Source: Streptantibioticus rubrisoli
GTDB taxonomy: Bacteria > Actinomycetota > Actinomycetes > Streptomycetales > Streptomycetaceae
DNA length: 64,000 bases
NCBI RefSeq assembly: GCF_024436055.1
Contig: NZ_JANFNH010000017.1
Span: forward strand, 49,643 to 113,642
Direction of reading: 5' to 3'
Shown here: in pieces, positions 9,791 to 20,534 of the stretch
Position numbering within the stretch: position 1 is the stretch's first letter
Layout: every line of letters begins with the position of its first letter
Notes under the pieces: model-generated
Told to the model about the DNA's origin: nothing
Seen by the model: the letters and a program-made list of their open reading frames with translations, nothing else
Database searches by the model: none
Program-made: the position numbers and the translations under genes

Positions 9791-10666
9791 GTGGAACAGC
9801 CGGTCAAGTCCTTGAAGTCACCGCGCCGTCAGGAACTGCGTGAGTTCCTGATGAACCGCCGCGCCAGGGTCACCCCCGCGCAGGCCGGGCTACCGGACGG
9901 CGGAGCGCGCCGCCGCACTCCCGGGCTGCGCCGCGAGGAGGTCGCGGTGCTCGCCGGAGTCGGCGCTTCCTGGTACCAGTGGCTGGAGCAGGGCCGGGAC
10001 ATCTCCGTCTCGCCGCAGGTGCTGGACTCGGTGGCCCGGGTGCTGCGGCTCAACGGCGCCGAGCGGCGCCATCTCTACGTACTCGCCGGGCTCAACCCCC
10101 CGTTGCCGCGGGCCGAATCGCGCGAGGGGTCCTGCGAGGGGCTCAAGCGGCTGATCGACGCCTGGATGCCGTTCCCGGCGCACATCATGGACGCGTACTG
10201 GAACATCGTCGCCTTCAACGAGGCGGCCGGGCTCACCTTCGGCTTCGGCGAGAGCGACACCAACTGCCTGGTCAGCTTCTTCACCAACGAGGTCTACCGC
10301 AGCCGCGCCAACACCAGCGGCGCCATCGCCGCGTCGGTCGTCGCCCAGTACCGGGCCGCCGCCTCCGAGCACCCGGACGACCAGGGATTCCGTGCGGTGG
10401 TGGACGAACTGGCCGCGGTCAGCGGGCAGTTCGCGGAGCTGTGGGCGCGCGGTGACGTCCAGCCCAGTGGGCAGATGGTGAAGGAGATCGTGCATCCGGT
10501 GGTCGGTTCGCTGCGTTTCGAGAGCACACAGTTGCGGATCCCGGCCCGGCCGGACCTGACCATCGTGATGCACAACCCGGTGCCGGGCACCGAGACCGCC
10601 GAGAAGCTGGAGCGGCTGGTCTCGCCGGAGGGCCGCCGGGAAACCATCCGCCCGGTGGCCAGTTGA
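9791..10666 (+). CDS. XRE-family regulator with MmyB-like ligand domain
   Basis: A 291-residue transcription factor. Residues about 10-95 form an XRE/Cro-type helix-turn-helix with the hallmark RTPGLRREEVAVLAGVG and WYQWLEQGRDI; the rest is an MmyB-like, PAS-related ligand-binding domain with the typical IVAFNEAA region. The GTG start at 9791 has GGGGGAG upstream. It probably senses a small hydrophobic ligand and regulates the divergent MFS pump. A second regulator of the same type, clearly paralogous, lies at 26.5 kb in the same arrangement. Confidence 0.88.
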   Translation: MEQPVKSLKSPRRQELREFLMNRRARVTPAQAGLPDGGARRRTPGLRREEVAVLAGVGASWYQWLEQGRDISVSPQVLDSVARVLRLNGAERRHLYVLAGLNPPLPRAESREGSCEGLKRLIDAWMPFPAHIMDAYWNIVAFNEAAGLTFGFGESDTNCLVSFFTNEVYRSRANTSGAIAASVVAQYRAAASEHPDDQGFRAVVDELAAVSGQFAELWARGDVQPSGQMVKEIVHPVVGSLRFESTQLRIPARPDLTIVMHNPVPGTETAEKLERLVSPEGRRETIRPVAS

Positions 10667-10688
10667 ACGCTCACCGTATGCTCGCTCC

Positions 10689-11039
10689 ATGAGTGACGCA
10701 GCAGCCATCGACCCCGAGGACCGCAAGATCATCACGCTCGCCCGCTCGGTGCGCGCCCGCAACGGGGTGCCCGAGGGCGCGGCGGTACGCGACGAGACGG
10801 GCCGCACCTATGTGGCGGGGACGGTGGATCTGGCCTCGCTGAAGCTGAGCGCGCTGGCGACGGCCATCGCGATGGCTGTCGCCAGCGGCGCGAAGTCCCT
10901 GGAGGCGGCGGCAGTGGTCACCGAGGCGGAGACCGTCCCGGCGCAGGACCAGGCGGTCGTCCGTGACCTCGGCGGCCCCGGCACCCCGGTCTTCCTGGCC
11001 GCGGCGGACGGCACCCTGCGCACCCGCCTGGAGGCGTAG
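10689..11039 (+). CDS. Cytidine deaminase-like protein without zinc ligands
   Basis: A 116-residue protein with the fold-level pattern of short cytidine deaminases but none of their catalytic residues. Where active enzymes have a C/H-A-E motif this one reads LKLSALATAIAMAV (about 51-64), and where they have PCxxC it reads VPAQDQAVVRDLG. I see no cysteine anywhere in the translation, so zinc cannot be bound in the usual way. I recall similar proteins at this place beside era in other Streptomyces, commonly annotated as cytidine deaminase. It may be a structural or regulatory relic of the family, not an enzyme. It begins 22 bases after the XRE gene. Confidence 0.75.
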   Translation: MSDAAAIDPEDRKIITLARSVRARNGVPEGAAVRDETGRTYVAGTVDLASLKLSALATAIAMAVASGAKSLEAAAVVTEAETVPAQDQAVVRDLGGPGTPVFLAAADGTLRTRLEA

Positions 11040-11074
11040 GGCACGGGATTCGGGGCGCCTGGAGGTCTTCTCCC

Positions 11075-11141
11075 GCCGGGGCGGCGAACAACCCGGTCGG
11101 CGCGGCCCGGCCGTGCCGAGCCGACCGCGAGCCGCCCCGGC
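11075..11141. other. Long GC-rich hairpin upstream of era
   Basis: GCCGGGGCGGC at 11075-11085 pairs with GCCGCCCCGGC at 11131-11141, and inside it GGTCGGC at 11095-11101 pairs with GCCGACC at 11120-11126. It could end the upstream transcript or fold in the era leader. There is no T run after it, so a simple intrinsic terminator is not shown. Confidence 0.4.
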
Positions 11142-11176
11142 GAATCCATCGCCGCCCATCAGGGACAATGGGCGGC

Positions 11177-12172
11177 ATGAGCGTTCGCACTCCATCCCCG
11201 CACAATTCCCACCGGGCCGGTTTCGCCTGCTTCGTCGGTCGGCCCAACGCGGGCAAGTCCACCCTGACGAACGCTCTGGTCGGCCAGAAGGTGGCGATCA
11301 CCTCCAACCGGCCGCAGACCACCCGGCACACCGTGCGCGGCATCGTGCACCGCCCGGACGCCCAACTCGTCCTGGTGGACACTCCCGGGCTGCACAAGCC
11401 GCGCACGCTGCTCGGCGAGCGGCTCAACGACGTGGTACGGACCACGTGGTCCGAGGTCGACGTGATCGGGTTCTGCCTGCCCGCCGACCAGAAGCTCGGC
11501 CCTGGTGACCGGTTCATCGCCAAGGAGCTGGCGGAGATCAAGAAGACCCCGAAGGTCGCCATCGTCACCAAGAGCGACCTGGTCGACGCCGAGCGGTTGG
11601 CCGCCCAGCTGATCGCGGTCGACCAGCTCGGCAGGGAGCTCGGCATCGAGTGGCAGGAGATCGTTCCGGTCTCGGCGGTGGCCGCGGAAAAGGAGGCGGG
11701 ACGCGGTTCCTCGACCGAGGATGGCGGTGGGCGAGGGGCTGGCCAGGTCTCGCTCCTGGCGGATCTGCTGGTTCCGCTGCTCCCCGAGGGGCCCGCGCTC
11801 TACCCGGAGGGCGACCTCACCGACGAGCCCGAGCAGGTCATGGTGGCCGAGCTGATCCGCGAGGCGGCCCTGGAGGGTGTCCGGGACGAGCTGCCGCACT
11901 CCATCGCGGTCGTCGTCGAGGAGATGCTGCCGCGCGAGGGCCGCCCGGCGAACAAGCCGCTGGTCGACGTGCACGCCAACATCTACATCGAACGCCCCAG
12001 CCAGAAGGGCATCATCATCGGCCCCAAGGGCGCCCGCCTGAAGGAGGTCGGCACCAAGGCCCGCAAGCACATCGAGGCGCTGCTGGGCACGCCGGTCTTC
12101 CTGGACCTGCATGTGAAGGTCGCCAAGGACTGGCAGCGGGACCCGAAGCAGTTGCGCAAGCTGGGCTTCTGA
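11177..12172 (+). CDS. era: GTPase Era
   Basis: A 331-residue essential GTPase that binds the 3' end of 16S rRNA in 30S assembly. G1 is GRPNAGKS near residue 21, DTPGLHKP gives G3 and TKSD gives G4. The C-terminal KH domain carries QKGIIIGPKGARLKEVG. ATG 11177 is preferred because AGGGA at 11161-11165 lies at normal distance; ATG 11168 would be only two bases from it. Compared with other Streptomyces Era sequences as I know them there is an extra low-complexity stretch of about 20 residues, rich in Gly/Ser/Glu, between the G domain (PVSAVAAEK) and SLLADLL, encoded near 11690-11750. Confidence 0.96.
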   Translation: MSVRTPSPHNSHRAGFACFVGRPNAGKSTLTNALVGQKVAITSNRPQTTRHTVRGIVHRPDAQLVLVDTPGLHKPRTLLGERLNDVVRTTWSEVDVIGFCLPADQKLGPGDRFIAKELAEIKKTPKVAIVTKSDLVDAERLAAQLIAVDQLGRELGIEWQEIVPVSAVAAEKEAGRGSSTEDGGGRGAGQVSLLADLLVPLLPEGPALYPEGDLTDEPEQVMVAELIREAALEGVRDELPHSIAVVVEEMLPREGRPANKPLVDVHANIYIERPSQKGIIIGPKGARLKEVGTKARKHIEALLGTPVFLDLHVKVAKDWQRDPKQLRKLGF

Positions 12173-12173
12173 G

Positions 12174-12290
12174 CTAGGCGCTCCACGGGGGGTGCGGCTA
12201 TGGGCCGTCGGTCGGCTGCGGCGCCGTCGTGGCTGGTCGCGCCCACGCGGCGGAGCCGCACATGAACACAGCCCCGCGCCCCTTCGGGAC
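12174..12290 (-). repeat. Dispersed intergenic repeat, copy A
   Basis: A stretch of about 115 bases directly after the era stop. Its reverse complement matches copies B (43728-43844) and C (52132-52246) nearly base for base over the half that contains the stretch GGGGCTGTGTTCATGTGCGG, then more loosely to a shared end GGAGCGC. It lies between era and the convergent inhibitor gene. Function unknown; it may help to end transcripts. Confidence 0.75.
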
Positions 12291-12314
12291 GCCACCGGAC
12301 TTCGCCCGGCCCCC

Positions 12315-12581
12315 TCAGGCCCCCTCGCCCAACACCTTTGAGACCAGCTCCTGTTGGGACGGGGACAGTTCGGGGTCGGCGCAGTACGCCGTGACGCCGT
12401 CCACGTCGAGCTCGTAGCTGAAACCGTCCGGCACCCCGGCCGGGCGGTCCGGCCAGGCGTCTGACAGGGCCGCCAGGGCCAAGGACCGCAGCCGCGCCGC
12501 GTCGGGGCGGCCGGTGGTGTCCAGCTCCGCCCGACGGGTGATCCCGGCGAAGCCGCCGGTCCTCGTCACCACTATCCGCAT
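12315..12581 (-). CDS. Emfourin-like inhibitor of M4 metalloprotease
   Basis: An 88-residue protein beginning MRIVVTRTGGFAGITRR, which matches the start of emfourin, the proteinaceous inhibitor found beside protealysin-type M4 peptidases. It starts nine bases after the stop of such a peptidase gene on the same strand, so the two form a protease-inhibitor operon. No signal peptide is visible, in line with a cytoplasmic role in restraining the enzyme. The family call rests on the N-terminal motif, length and neighbour. Confidence 0.8.
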   Translation of the reverse strand: MRIVVTRTGGFAGITRRAELDTTGRPDAARLRSLALAALSDAWPDRPAGVPDGFSYELDVDGVTAYCADPELSPSQQELVSKVLGEGA

Positions 12582-12590
12582 GCTCTAGGC

Positions 12591-13709
12591 CTACCCCTGC
12601 GCCGGGAACGGCGCACCCTCCGGCGCCGTCTGCCGGGGCACCGCGGCGCTGACCGCGACACCGACCTGGGACCAGGCCTTGAGCACCGCCTGGTGCTCCT
12701 CCCCGTCCCCGTACCGCGTGTGCGCCGCCGCCGCGGTGGCCCTGGCGAAGGCGGCGAAGTCGGCGTCCGAGGCCAGCTGGCCGCCGGTGAGGGTGTCGTA
12801 CCAGATCCGGCCCGCGCGCTCCCAGCTGTGCCCGCCGAGCGCGGTGGCGACCAGGTAGAAGGCGTGGTTGGGAATGCCGGAGTTGATGTGCACTCCGCCG
12901 TTGTCCTGCGAGGTGGTGACGTAGCCGTCCATGGTGGCGGGCTGCGGGTCCTTGCCGAGCGCGGGGTCGTCGTAGGCGGTCCCCGGCGCCTTCATCGAGC
13001 GCAGCGCGGTGCCGTGGATCCCCGGCGCGAGGACGTCCGCGCCGATCAGCCAGTCGGCTTGGTCGACGGTCTGCCCCAGCGCGTGCTGCTTGATGATCGA
13101 GCCGAACACGTCGGAGACCGACTCGTTGAGCGCTCCTGACTGTCCGAAGTACTCCAGCTTCGCCGAGTACTGGGTGACGCCGTGTGTCAGCTCGTGCCCG
13201 ATCACGTCGATCGAGCCGGTGAAGTCCTGGAAGATCCGCCCGTCGCCGTCACCGAAGACCATCTGCTTGCCGTCCCAGAAGGCGTTGTTGTAGCCCTGCC
13301 CGTAGTGGACGCTGGCGTTCAGCGGCAGGCCCCGGCCGTCGATGGAGTGCCGTCGGTACGCCTTCAGATACAGCTCGAAGGTGGCGCCGAGACCGTCGTA
13401 CGCGTGGTTGACCGGCTGGTCCTTGCTCGGCCGCGCGCCCTCCGCGCGCGCCTCGGTGCCGGGCAGCGTCTGCTGGTGCCCGGCGTCGTAGATGGTGCGG
13501 TCGGGCCGGTCGCCGGCCGCCTCGGCGACGGCGGACTCGGCGGCCCCCGGGGCGCCGAGCCGGCGCCGGGTGCGGTGCGAGGCGTCCAACTCCAGCGTGT
13601 AACGCGCCGGAAGGTGGATTTCGGGGTCCTCGTGCCGGGCGAGGGATTCCAGCAGGTGGGGTGGGACGATCGGGCAGAAGACAGCGGGACGGTCAGGCGC
13701 GTTGGTCAT
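12591..13709 (-). CDS. Protealysin-like M4 (thermolysin family) metalloprotease
   Basis: A 372-residue zinc protease. HELTH carries two zinc His and the catalytic Glu; NESVSD about 20 residues later gives the third ligand, and GVHINSGIPNHAFY holds the transition-state His. There is no signal peptide: the protein opens with a short propeptide containing CPIVPPHLLESLARH, the protealysin-type propeptide motif. ATG 13709 is chosen since MTNAPDRPAVFCPI aligns with that propeptide; the longer open frame upstream is not protein-like. The emfourin-like gene follows at nine bases, which points to control of activity by its own inhibitor. Confidence 0.9.
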   Translation of the reverse strand: MTNAPDRPAVFCPIVPPHLLESLARHEDPEIHLPARYTLELDASHRTRRRLGAPGAAESAVAEAAGDRPDRTIYDAGHQQTLPGTEARAEGARPSKDQPVNHAYDGLGATFELYLKAYRRHSIDGRGLPLNASVHYGQGYNNAFWDGKQMVFGDGDGRIFQDFTGSIDVIGHELTHGVTQYSAKLEYFGQSGALNESVSDVFGSIIKQHALGQTVDQADWLIGADVLAPGIHGTALRSMKAPGTAYDDPALGKDPQPATMDGYVTTSQDNGGVHINSGIPNHAFYLVATALGGHSWERAGRIWYDTLTGGQLASDADFAAFARATAAAAHTRYGDGEEHQAVLKAWSQVGVAVSAAVPRQTAPEGAPFPAQG

Positions 13710-13879
13710 GCCCCGCAATCTGGCACCGCGTGGCGACGTTGTCACGGTACGTGCCCGTAATTGACGAGAACGAGTGGAAGCTCCGCGTTTGCCACGTGTC
13801 GGCCCGGCGTCTTGCATACTGAGAGGAACCGGGCTTCTCCTGTGCGCCGTGGGGCCTGCCGGGCTAGGCTTCCCCCACC

Positions 13880-15789
<1,910 letters not shown>

Positions 15790-15802
15790 CCCGGTGGACC
15801 CA

Positions 15803-15844
15803 CGCGGTCCCGGCCGCCGACCCCGGCCGCCGGGGCCGCGTTTT
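15803..15844 (+). terminator. Intrinsic terminator of leuA
   Basis: CGCGGTCCCGGC (15803-15814) pairs with GCCGGGGCCGCG (15829-15840), twelve pairs with one G-U, followed at once by TTTT. It starts 14 bases after the leuA stop. Confidence 0.85.
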
Positions 15845-16045
15845 CGTGGTTCGGGTGACCGGATGAGTACGCGGTACTGACTGCACGTCATCTGTGTGGC
15901 TAACATCACTCCAACACGGCGACGTTGCCGGAGCGTTACTTCCGCGCTGAGCCGCGCTGCGCTGCCTCCGGCGGCCGTGCCGTGGAACGCGATCGGACAT
16001 CGCGGGAGTTCGCACGTGCCAGGACGAGCCGCCGGAGGGTGCATC

Positions 16046-16765
16046 GTGGGCCTGCCATCGCCGGAACCGCGCTGTCGGGGCCGATTCATCTGGGGGGTGC
16101 GCACCGTCTGGCAGACCGAGGGCGACGGTGAGTTCTACTGCCCGGACTGCGGCGGTGACCGCAACTACTGCCGCCGGTCCGGCCTGCGGCGGTTCACCGT
16201 GCTGGGCATTCCGCTGCTGTCCCGGGGACCGGCGGGCACCGTGGTGGAGTGCGGGATGTGCCACCGCCGCTTCGGGCTCGACGTCCTGGACGCGCCCACC
16301 AGCAGCCGGTTCTCCGCGATGCTGCGGGACGCGGTGCACACCATCGCCCTCGCGGTGCTCACCGCGGGCGGCGCCGGTTCCCGGCAGGCCCGGCAGGCCG
16401 CGCTGGAGGCGGTGCGCGAGGCCGGGTTCAGCGACTGCACCGAGGACCAGCTGATCGGTCTGCTGGCCGCGCTCGCCGCCGACGAGGGGCGGCTGCCCGG
16501 CGCCTACGACTCGCTGGCGGGCGCCCTCGACGGGTGCGGGACCTGGCTGTCGATCGAGCTGCACGAGGCCCTGGAGCCGCTCACCAGACACCTCGCCCCG
16601 CAGGGCCGGGAGCGGGTGCTGCTGCAGGGCGCCCGCATCGCGCTGGCCGACGGCCCCTACCTGCCCGCCGAGCGCGAGGCGCTGGCCGCCGTCGGCCGCT
16701 CGCTGCGGCTGCCCGCGGAGGACACCGACCGGCTCCTTGAGGCGGCCGCGCGCACCCCGTCGTAG
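16046..16765 (+). CDS. TerB-like protein with N-terminal zinc ribbon
   Basis: A 239-residue protein. A zinc ribbon, CPDCGG and CGMC, lies at about 30-75; the remainder is a helical TerB-like (tellurite resistance family) domain with the acidic repeats ALAADEGRLPG and IALADGPYLPAEREAL, typical metal-coordinating positions. The GTG at 16046 is preferred because CCGGAGGG lies seven bases upstream; the open frame further upstream is Arg-rich and not protein-like. Its stop is 14 bases before recO, so the two may share a transcript. Role unknown. Confidence 0.75.
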   Translation: MGLPSPEPRCRGRFIWGVRTVWQTEGDGEFYCPDCGGDRNYCRRSGLRRFTVLGIPLLSRGPAGTVVECGMCHRRFGLDVLDAPTSSRFSAMLRDAVHTIALAVLTAGGAGSRQARQAALEAVREAGFSDCTEDQLIGLLAALAADEGRLPGAYDSLAGALDGCGTWLSIELHEALEPLTRHLAPQGRERVLLQGARIALADGPYLPAEREALAAVGRSLRLPAEDTDRLLEAAARTPS

Positions 16766-16779
16766 GCGACAATGGGGCC

Positions 16780-17616
16780 ATGACCCTGTTCCGCGACGAC
16801 GGCGTAGTACTGCGCACCCAGAAACTGGGCGAAGCGGACCGGATCGTCACCATCCTCACCCGGCGGCAGGGCCGGGTGCGCGCGGTGGCCAGGGGAGTGC
16901 GGCGCACCAAGTCGAAGTTCGGCGCCCGGCTGGAGCCGTTCTCCCATGTCGACGTGCAGTTCTTCGCCCGCGGTGGGGAACTGGTGGGCCGCGGGCTGCC
17001 GCTGTGCACCCAGGTCGAGACGATCGCCGCCTACGGCGGTGACATCGTCACCGACTACGCCCGCTACACCGCCGGTACGGCGATGCTGGAGACCGCCGAG
17101 CGGTTCACCGATCACGAGGGTGAACCCGCCGTGCAGCAGTACCTGCTGCTGGTCGGGGGCTTGCGTACGCTGGCCGGCGGGGCGCACGACCCGCGGCTGG
17201 TGCTGGACGCCTTCCTGCTGCGCTCGCTCGCGGTCAACGGTTACGCGCCCAGCTTCGAGGCGTGCGCCAAATGCGGGCTGCCCGGGCCGAACCGGTTCTT
17301 CTCGGTCGCATCGGGCGGAGTGGTGTGCGCCCAGTGCCGGGTGCCCGGCAGCGTCGTACCCTCTCCGGAGTCGCTGGAGTTGCTGGGCGCGCTGCTCACC
17401 GGGGACTGGGAGACGGCGGACGCCTGCGAGGAGCGCCACTCGCGGGAGGGCAGCGGGATCGTCGCCGCGTACCTGCAGTGGCATTTGGAGCGGGGCCTGC
17501 GTTCGCTACGGTTCGTGGAGAACGCCGGGGGCTCGGGGGCGAAGCGGGGGTTCGCAGGCGAGGCCCCCGAACCCGAATCCGCCGGGACCAGCGGGCGAAG
17601 CCCCCGGAACGTCTAG
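16780..17616 (+). CDS. recO: DNA repair protein RecO
   Basis: A 278-residue RecF-pathway mediator that loads RecA and anneals strands. The N-terminal OB fold starts LFRDDGVVLRTQKLGEADRI, and the zinc site is C-x2-C ... C-x2-C (CAKCG, CAQC) at about 162-185. The last 30 residues (after RFVENAGG) are a low-complexity tail encoded by the GCGAAGC/CCCCCGG-type sequence also seen in the terminator after uppS, so the gene probably gained this tail by running into a repeat. uppS starts 26 bases downstream. Confidence 0.95.
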   Translation: MTLFRDDGVVLRTQKLGEADRIVTILTRRQGRVRAVARGVRRTKSKFGARLEPFSHVDVQFFARGGELVGRGLPLCTQVETIAAYGGDIVTDYARYTAGTAMLETAERFTDHEGEPAVQQYLLLVGGLRTLAGGAHDPRLVLDAFLLRSLAVNGYAPSFEACAKCGLPGPNRFFSVASGGVVCAQCRVPGSVVPSPESLELLGALLTGDWETADACEERHSREGSGIVAAYLQWHLERGLRSLRFVENAGGSGAKRGFAGEAPEPESAGTSGRSPRNV

Positions 17617-17642
17617 GAACACGGAAGTAGGGAAAGACACAC

Positions 17643-18446
17643 ATGGCACGTCGTGGGATCCTCAGCCGCGGCCGACGCGAGTACCAGGCGCCGGAGCCGC
17701 ACCCGTCGGGCGCGCGGCCGCCGAAGATCCCCGGCGAGCTCGTGCCCAACCACGTCGCGATCGTCATGGACGGCAACGGACGCTGGGCGAAGCAGCGCGG
17801 ACTGCCGCGCACCGAGGGGCACAAGGTCGGCGAGGGCGTGGTGCTCGACGTGCTCAAGGGCTGCATCGAGATGGGCGTCAAGAACCTTTCGCTGTACGCC
17901 TTTTCGACCGAGAACTGGAAGCGGTCTCCGGAGGAGGTCCGCTTCCTGATGAACTTCAACCGCGATGTGATCCGGCGCCGCCGCGACGAGATGGACGCGA
18001 TGGGCATCCGGATCCGGTGGACCGGACGGATGCCGAAGCTGTGGAAGTCCGTGGTCCAGGAGCTCCAGATCGCCCAGGAGCAGACCAAGGACAACGACGT
18101 GATGACGCTGTACTTCTGCGTCAACTACGGCGGCCGGGCGGAGATCGCGGACGCGGCGGCGAAGCTGGCGGCGGACGTCAAGGCGGGCCGGCTCGACCCG
18201 TCCAAGGTCAACGAGAAGACGCTGGCGAAGTACATGTACTACCCGGACATGCCGGACGTTGACCTGTTCGTCCGCCCGTCCGGTGAGCAGCGCACGTCCA
18301 ACTACCTGATCTGGCAGAGCGCTTACGCCGAGATGGTGTTCCAGGACGTCCTGTGGCCGGACTTCGACCGCCGCGACCTGTGGCGGGCCTGCCTGGAGTA
18401 CGCCTCCCGCGACCGCCGCTTCGGCGGCGCTAACCCGAACCCGTAA
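17643..18446 (+). CDS. uppS: Isoprenyl (polyprenyl) diphosphate synthase, UppS type
   Basis: A 267-residue cis-prenyltransferase that makes the C50-C55 carrier lipid diphosphate for peptidoglycan and wall polymers. [13 protein letters not shown] at about 37-49 holds the catalytic Asp and substrate region, YAFSTENW follows, and [15 protein letters not shown] is the conserved C-terminal signature. AGGGAAAG lies upstream of ATG 17643. It follows recO in the same direction and ends at a perfect hairpin terminator. Confidence 0.96.
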   Translation: MARRGILSRGRREYQAPEPHPSGARPPKIPGELVPNHVAIVMDGNGRWAKQRGLPRTEGHKVGEGVVLDVLKGCIEMGVKNLSLYAFSTENWKRSPEEVRFLMNFNRDVIRRRRDEMDAMGIRIRWTGRMPKLWKSVVQELQIAQEQTKDNDVMTLYFCVNYGGRAEIADAAAKLAADVKAGRLDPSKVNEKTLAKYMYYPDMPDVDLFVRPSGEQRTSNYLIWQSAYAEMVFQDVLWPDFDRRDLWRACLEYASRDRRFGGANPNP

Positions 18447-18478
18447 ACCGGTTCGGGGCCTGGGGGGCGAAGCCCGGC

Positions 18479-18519
18479 GTAGGGGCTTTCCGGGGGCTTC
18501 GCCCCCGGAAAGCCCCTAC
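18479..18519. terminator. Bidirectional terminator between uppS and zur
   Basis: A perfect 19-bp stem (18479-18497 with 18501-18519) and a TTC loop. Its right arm contains the zur stop codon, so it serves both convergent genes. Confidence 0.85.
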
Positions 18520-18923
18520 TTCTGCGCGCAGTCCGCGCAGGTGCCGATGATCTCCACCGTGTGGTCGACGTCCACGTAGCCGTGCTCGGCCGCGACCGAG
18601 TCCGCCCACTTCTCGACCGCCGGGCCCTCGACCTCCACGGCCTTGCCGCAGTGGCGGCAGACCAGATGGTGGTGGTGGCCGCTGCTGCAGCGGCGGTAGA
18701 CCGCCTCGCCGTCGGGCGTGCGCAGTACGTCCACCTCGCCCGCGTCGGCGAGCGACTGCAGGGTGCGGTAGACGGTGGTCAGGCCCACCGAGTCGCCGCG
18801 GTGCCGCAGCAGATCGTGCAGCTCCTGGGCGCTGCGGAACTCGTCGACCTCCGCCAGGGCGGCCGACACGGCAGCGCGCTGGCGGGTGGCGCGTCCCTGG
18901 ACGGGGGGGTTGGCGGTGGCCAC
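18516..18923 (-). CDS. zur: Zinc uptake regulator Zur (Fur family)
   Basis: A 135-residue zinc-dependent repressor. The winged helix has TTVYRTLQSLADAGEVD; HHHHLVCRHCGK and the C-terminal CADC make the structural and regulatory zinc sites. The GTG at 18923 is selected because GAGGAGGA precedes it and the start matches the Streptomyces Zur N-terminus (ATRQRAAV). It is divergent from glyS with a 162-base gap. No znu transporter genes adjoin it here. Confidence 0.93.
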   Translation of the reverse strand: MATANPPVQGRATRQRAAVSAALAEVDEFRSAQELHDLLRHRGDSVGLTTVYRTLQSLADAGEVDVLRTPDGEAVYRRCSSGHHHHLVCRHCGKAVEVEGPAVEKWADSVAAEHGYVDVDHTVEIIGTCADCAQK

Positions 18924-19085
18924 GGTCTCGTCCTCCTCGTTCCGGCTCGCTCCCATTGTGCCAGTGCCGGATGATCGTAAAGCGAATCCGATTTGGTCAG
19001 GAGGCCTCGGGCGCCGGTAACCTGAGTTATTCGCTGGGCCGCAGCGGACCCCACTTGACCGCTTCGTCGTAATGAAGAGAGCACC

Positions 19086-20468
19086 GTGGCCGCCGACAAG
19101 ATCGACACCATCGTCAGCCTGAGCAAGCGCCGTGGCTTCGTCTACCCCTGCTCCGAGATCTACGGTGGCCAGCGCGCCGCCTGGGACTACGGACCGCTGG
19201 GCGTGGAGCTCAAGGAGAACATCAAGCGCCAGTGGTGGCGCTCCATGGTCACCTCGCGCGACGACGTGGTCGGTATCGACTCGTCGGTGATCCTGGCTCG
19301 CGAGGTCTGGGAGGCGTCCGGGCACGTGGCGACCTTCACCGACCCGCTGACCGAGTGCACCTCCTGCCACAAGCGCTTCCGCGCCGACCACCTGGAGGAG
19401 GCGTACGAGGCCAAGCACGGCCGGATGCCCGCGAACGGCCTGGCCGACATCAACTGCCCCAACTGCGGCAACAAGGGCGGCTTCACCGAGCCCAAGCAGT
19501 TCTCCGGCCTGCTGTCCACCCACCTCGGCCCGACCCAGGACTCCGGCTCGGTCGCCTATCTGCGGCCGGAGACCGCGCAGGGCATCTTCACCAACTTCGC
19601 CGCCGTCCAGCAGACCTCGCGCAAGAAGCCGCCGTTCGGCATCGCCCAGGTCGGCAAGTCCTTCCGCAACGAGATCACCCCAGGCAACTTCATCTTCCGC
19701 ACCCGCGAGTTCGAGCAGATGGAGATGGAGTTCTTCGTCAAGCCGGGCGAGGACGAGAAGTGGCACGAGTACTGGATGGACCAGCGCTGGAACTGGTACC
19801 GCGACCTGGGCATCCGCGAGGAGAACATCCGCTGGTACGAGCACCCGAAGGAGAAGCTCTCCCACTACTCGAAGCGCACCGCTGACATCGAGTACCGCTT
19901 CAACTTCGGTGGCACCGAGTTCTCCGAGCTGGAGGGCGTGGCCAACCGCACCGACTACGACCTGTCCGCGCACTCCAAGGCCTCCGGCCAGGACCTGTCG
20001 TACTTCGACCAGGAGGCGGGCGAGCGCTGGACCCCGTACGTCATCGAGCCCGCGGCCGGTGTCAACCGCGCCATGCTGGCCTTCATGCTCGACGCGTACA
20101 ACGAGGACGAGGCGCCGAACGCCAAGGGCCAGATGGAGAAGCGCACCGTGATGCGCCTCGACCCGCGGCTGGCCCCGGTGAAGGTCGCCGTGCTGCCGCT
20201 GTCCCGCAACCCGCAGCTGTCGCCGAAGGCCAAGGGCCTCGCCGCCGACCTGCGGAAGAACTGGAACATCGAGTTCGATGACGCGGGCGCCATCGGCCGC
20301 CGCTACCGCCGCCAGGACGAGATCGGTACGCCGTACTGCGTGACGATCGACTTCGACACCCTGGACGACAACGCGGTCACGGTGCGCGAGCGCGACACCA
20401 TGAAGCAGGAGCGGGTCTCGCTGGACCAGGTCCAGGCCTACCTGGGCGGCCGTCTGCTCGGCTGCTGA
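19086..20468 (+). CDS. glyS: Glycyl-tRNA synthetase, dimeric type
   Basis: A 460-residue class II synthetase that charges tRNA-Gly. Motif 2 is FRNEITP with FEQMEMEFF; motif 3 is near [10 protein letters not shown]; a zinc-like C-x2-C pair (CTSCH, CPNCG) sits in the insertion at about 90-125. The anticodon-binding domain ends the protein. GTG start at 19086 with GAAGAGAG upstream. Single-gene alpha2 type as in other actinobacteria. A long palindromic terminator follows ten bases after the stop. Confidence 0.97.
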   Translation: MAADKIDTIVSLSKRRGFVYPCSEIYGGQRAAWDYGPLGVELKENIKRQWWRSMVTSRDDVVGIDSSVILAREVWEASGHVATFTDPLTECTSCHKRFRADHLEEAYEAKHGRMPANGLADINCPNCGNKGGFTEPKQFSGLLSTHLGPTQDSGSVAYLRPETAQGIFTNFAAVQQTSRKKPPFGIAQVGKSFRNEITPGNFIFRTREFEQMEMEFFVKPGEDEKWHEYWMDQRWNWYRDLGIREENIRWYEHPKEKLSHYSKRTADIEYRFNFGGTEFSELEGVANRTDYDLSAHSKASGQDLSYFDQEAGERWTPYVIEPAAGVNRAMLAFMLDAYNEDEAPNAKGQMEKRTVMRLDPRLAPVKVAVLPLSRNPQLSPKAKGLAADLRKNWNIEFDDAGAIGRRYRRQDEIGTPYCVTIDFDTLDDNAVTVRERDTMKQERVSLDQVQAYLGGRLLGC

Positions 20469-20478
20469 CGTTCGAACG

Positions 20479-20520
20479 GAGCGGGGCCGGGGGCTGTGAT
20501 CACAGCCCCCGGCCCCGCTC
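20479..20520. terminator. Palindromic terminator after glyS
   Basis: A perfect 42-base palindrome centred at 20499/20500 (core TGTGATCACA, arms of G and C). It separates glyS from the convergent MarR gene and can work in both directions. Confidence 0.85.
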
Positions 20521-20534
20521 GCGCGTCTGGTGGG

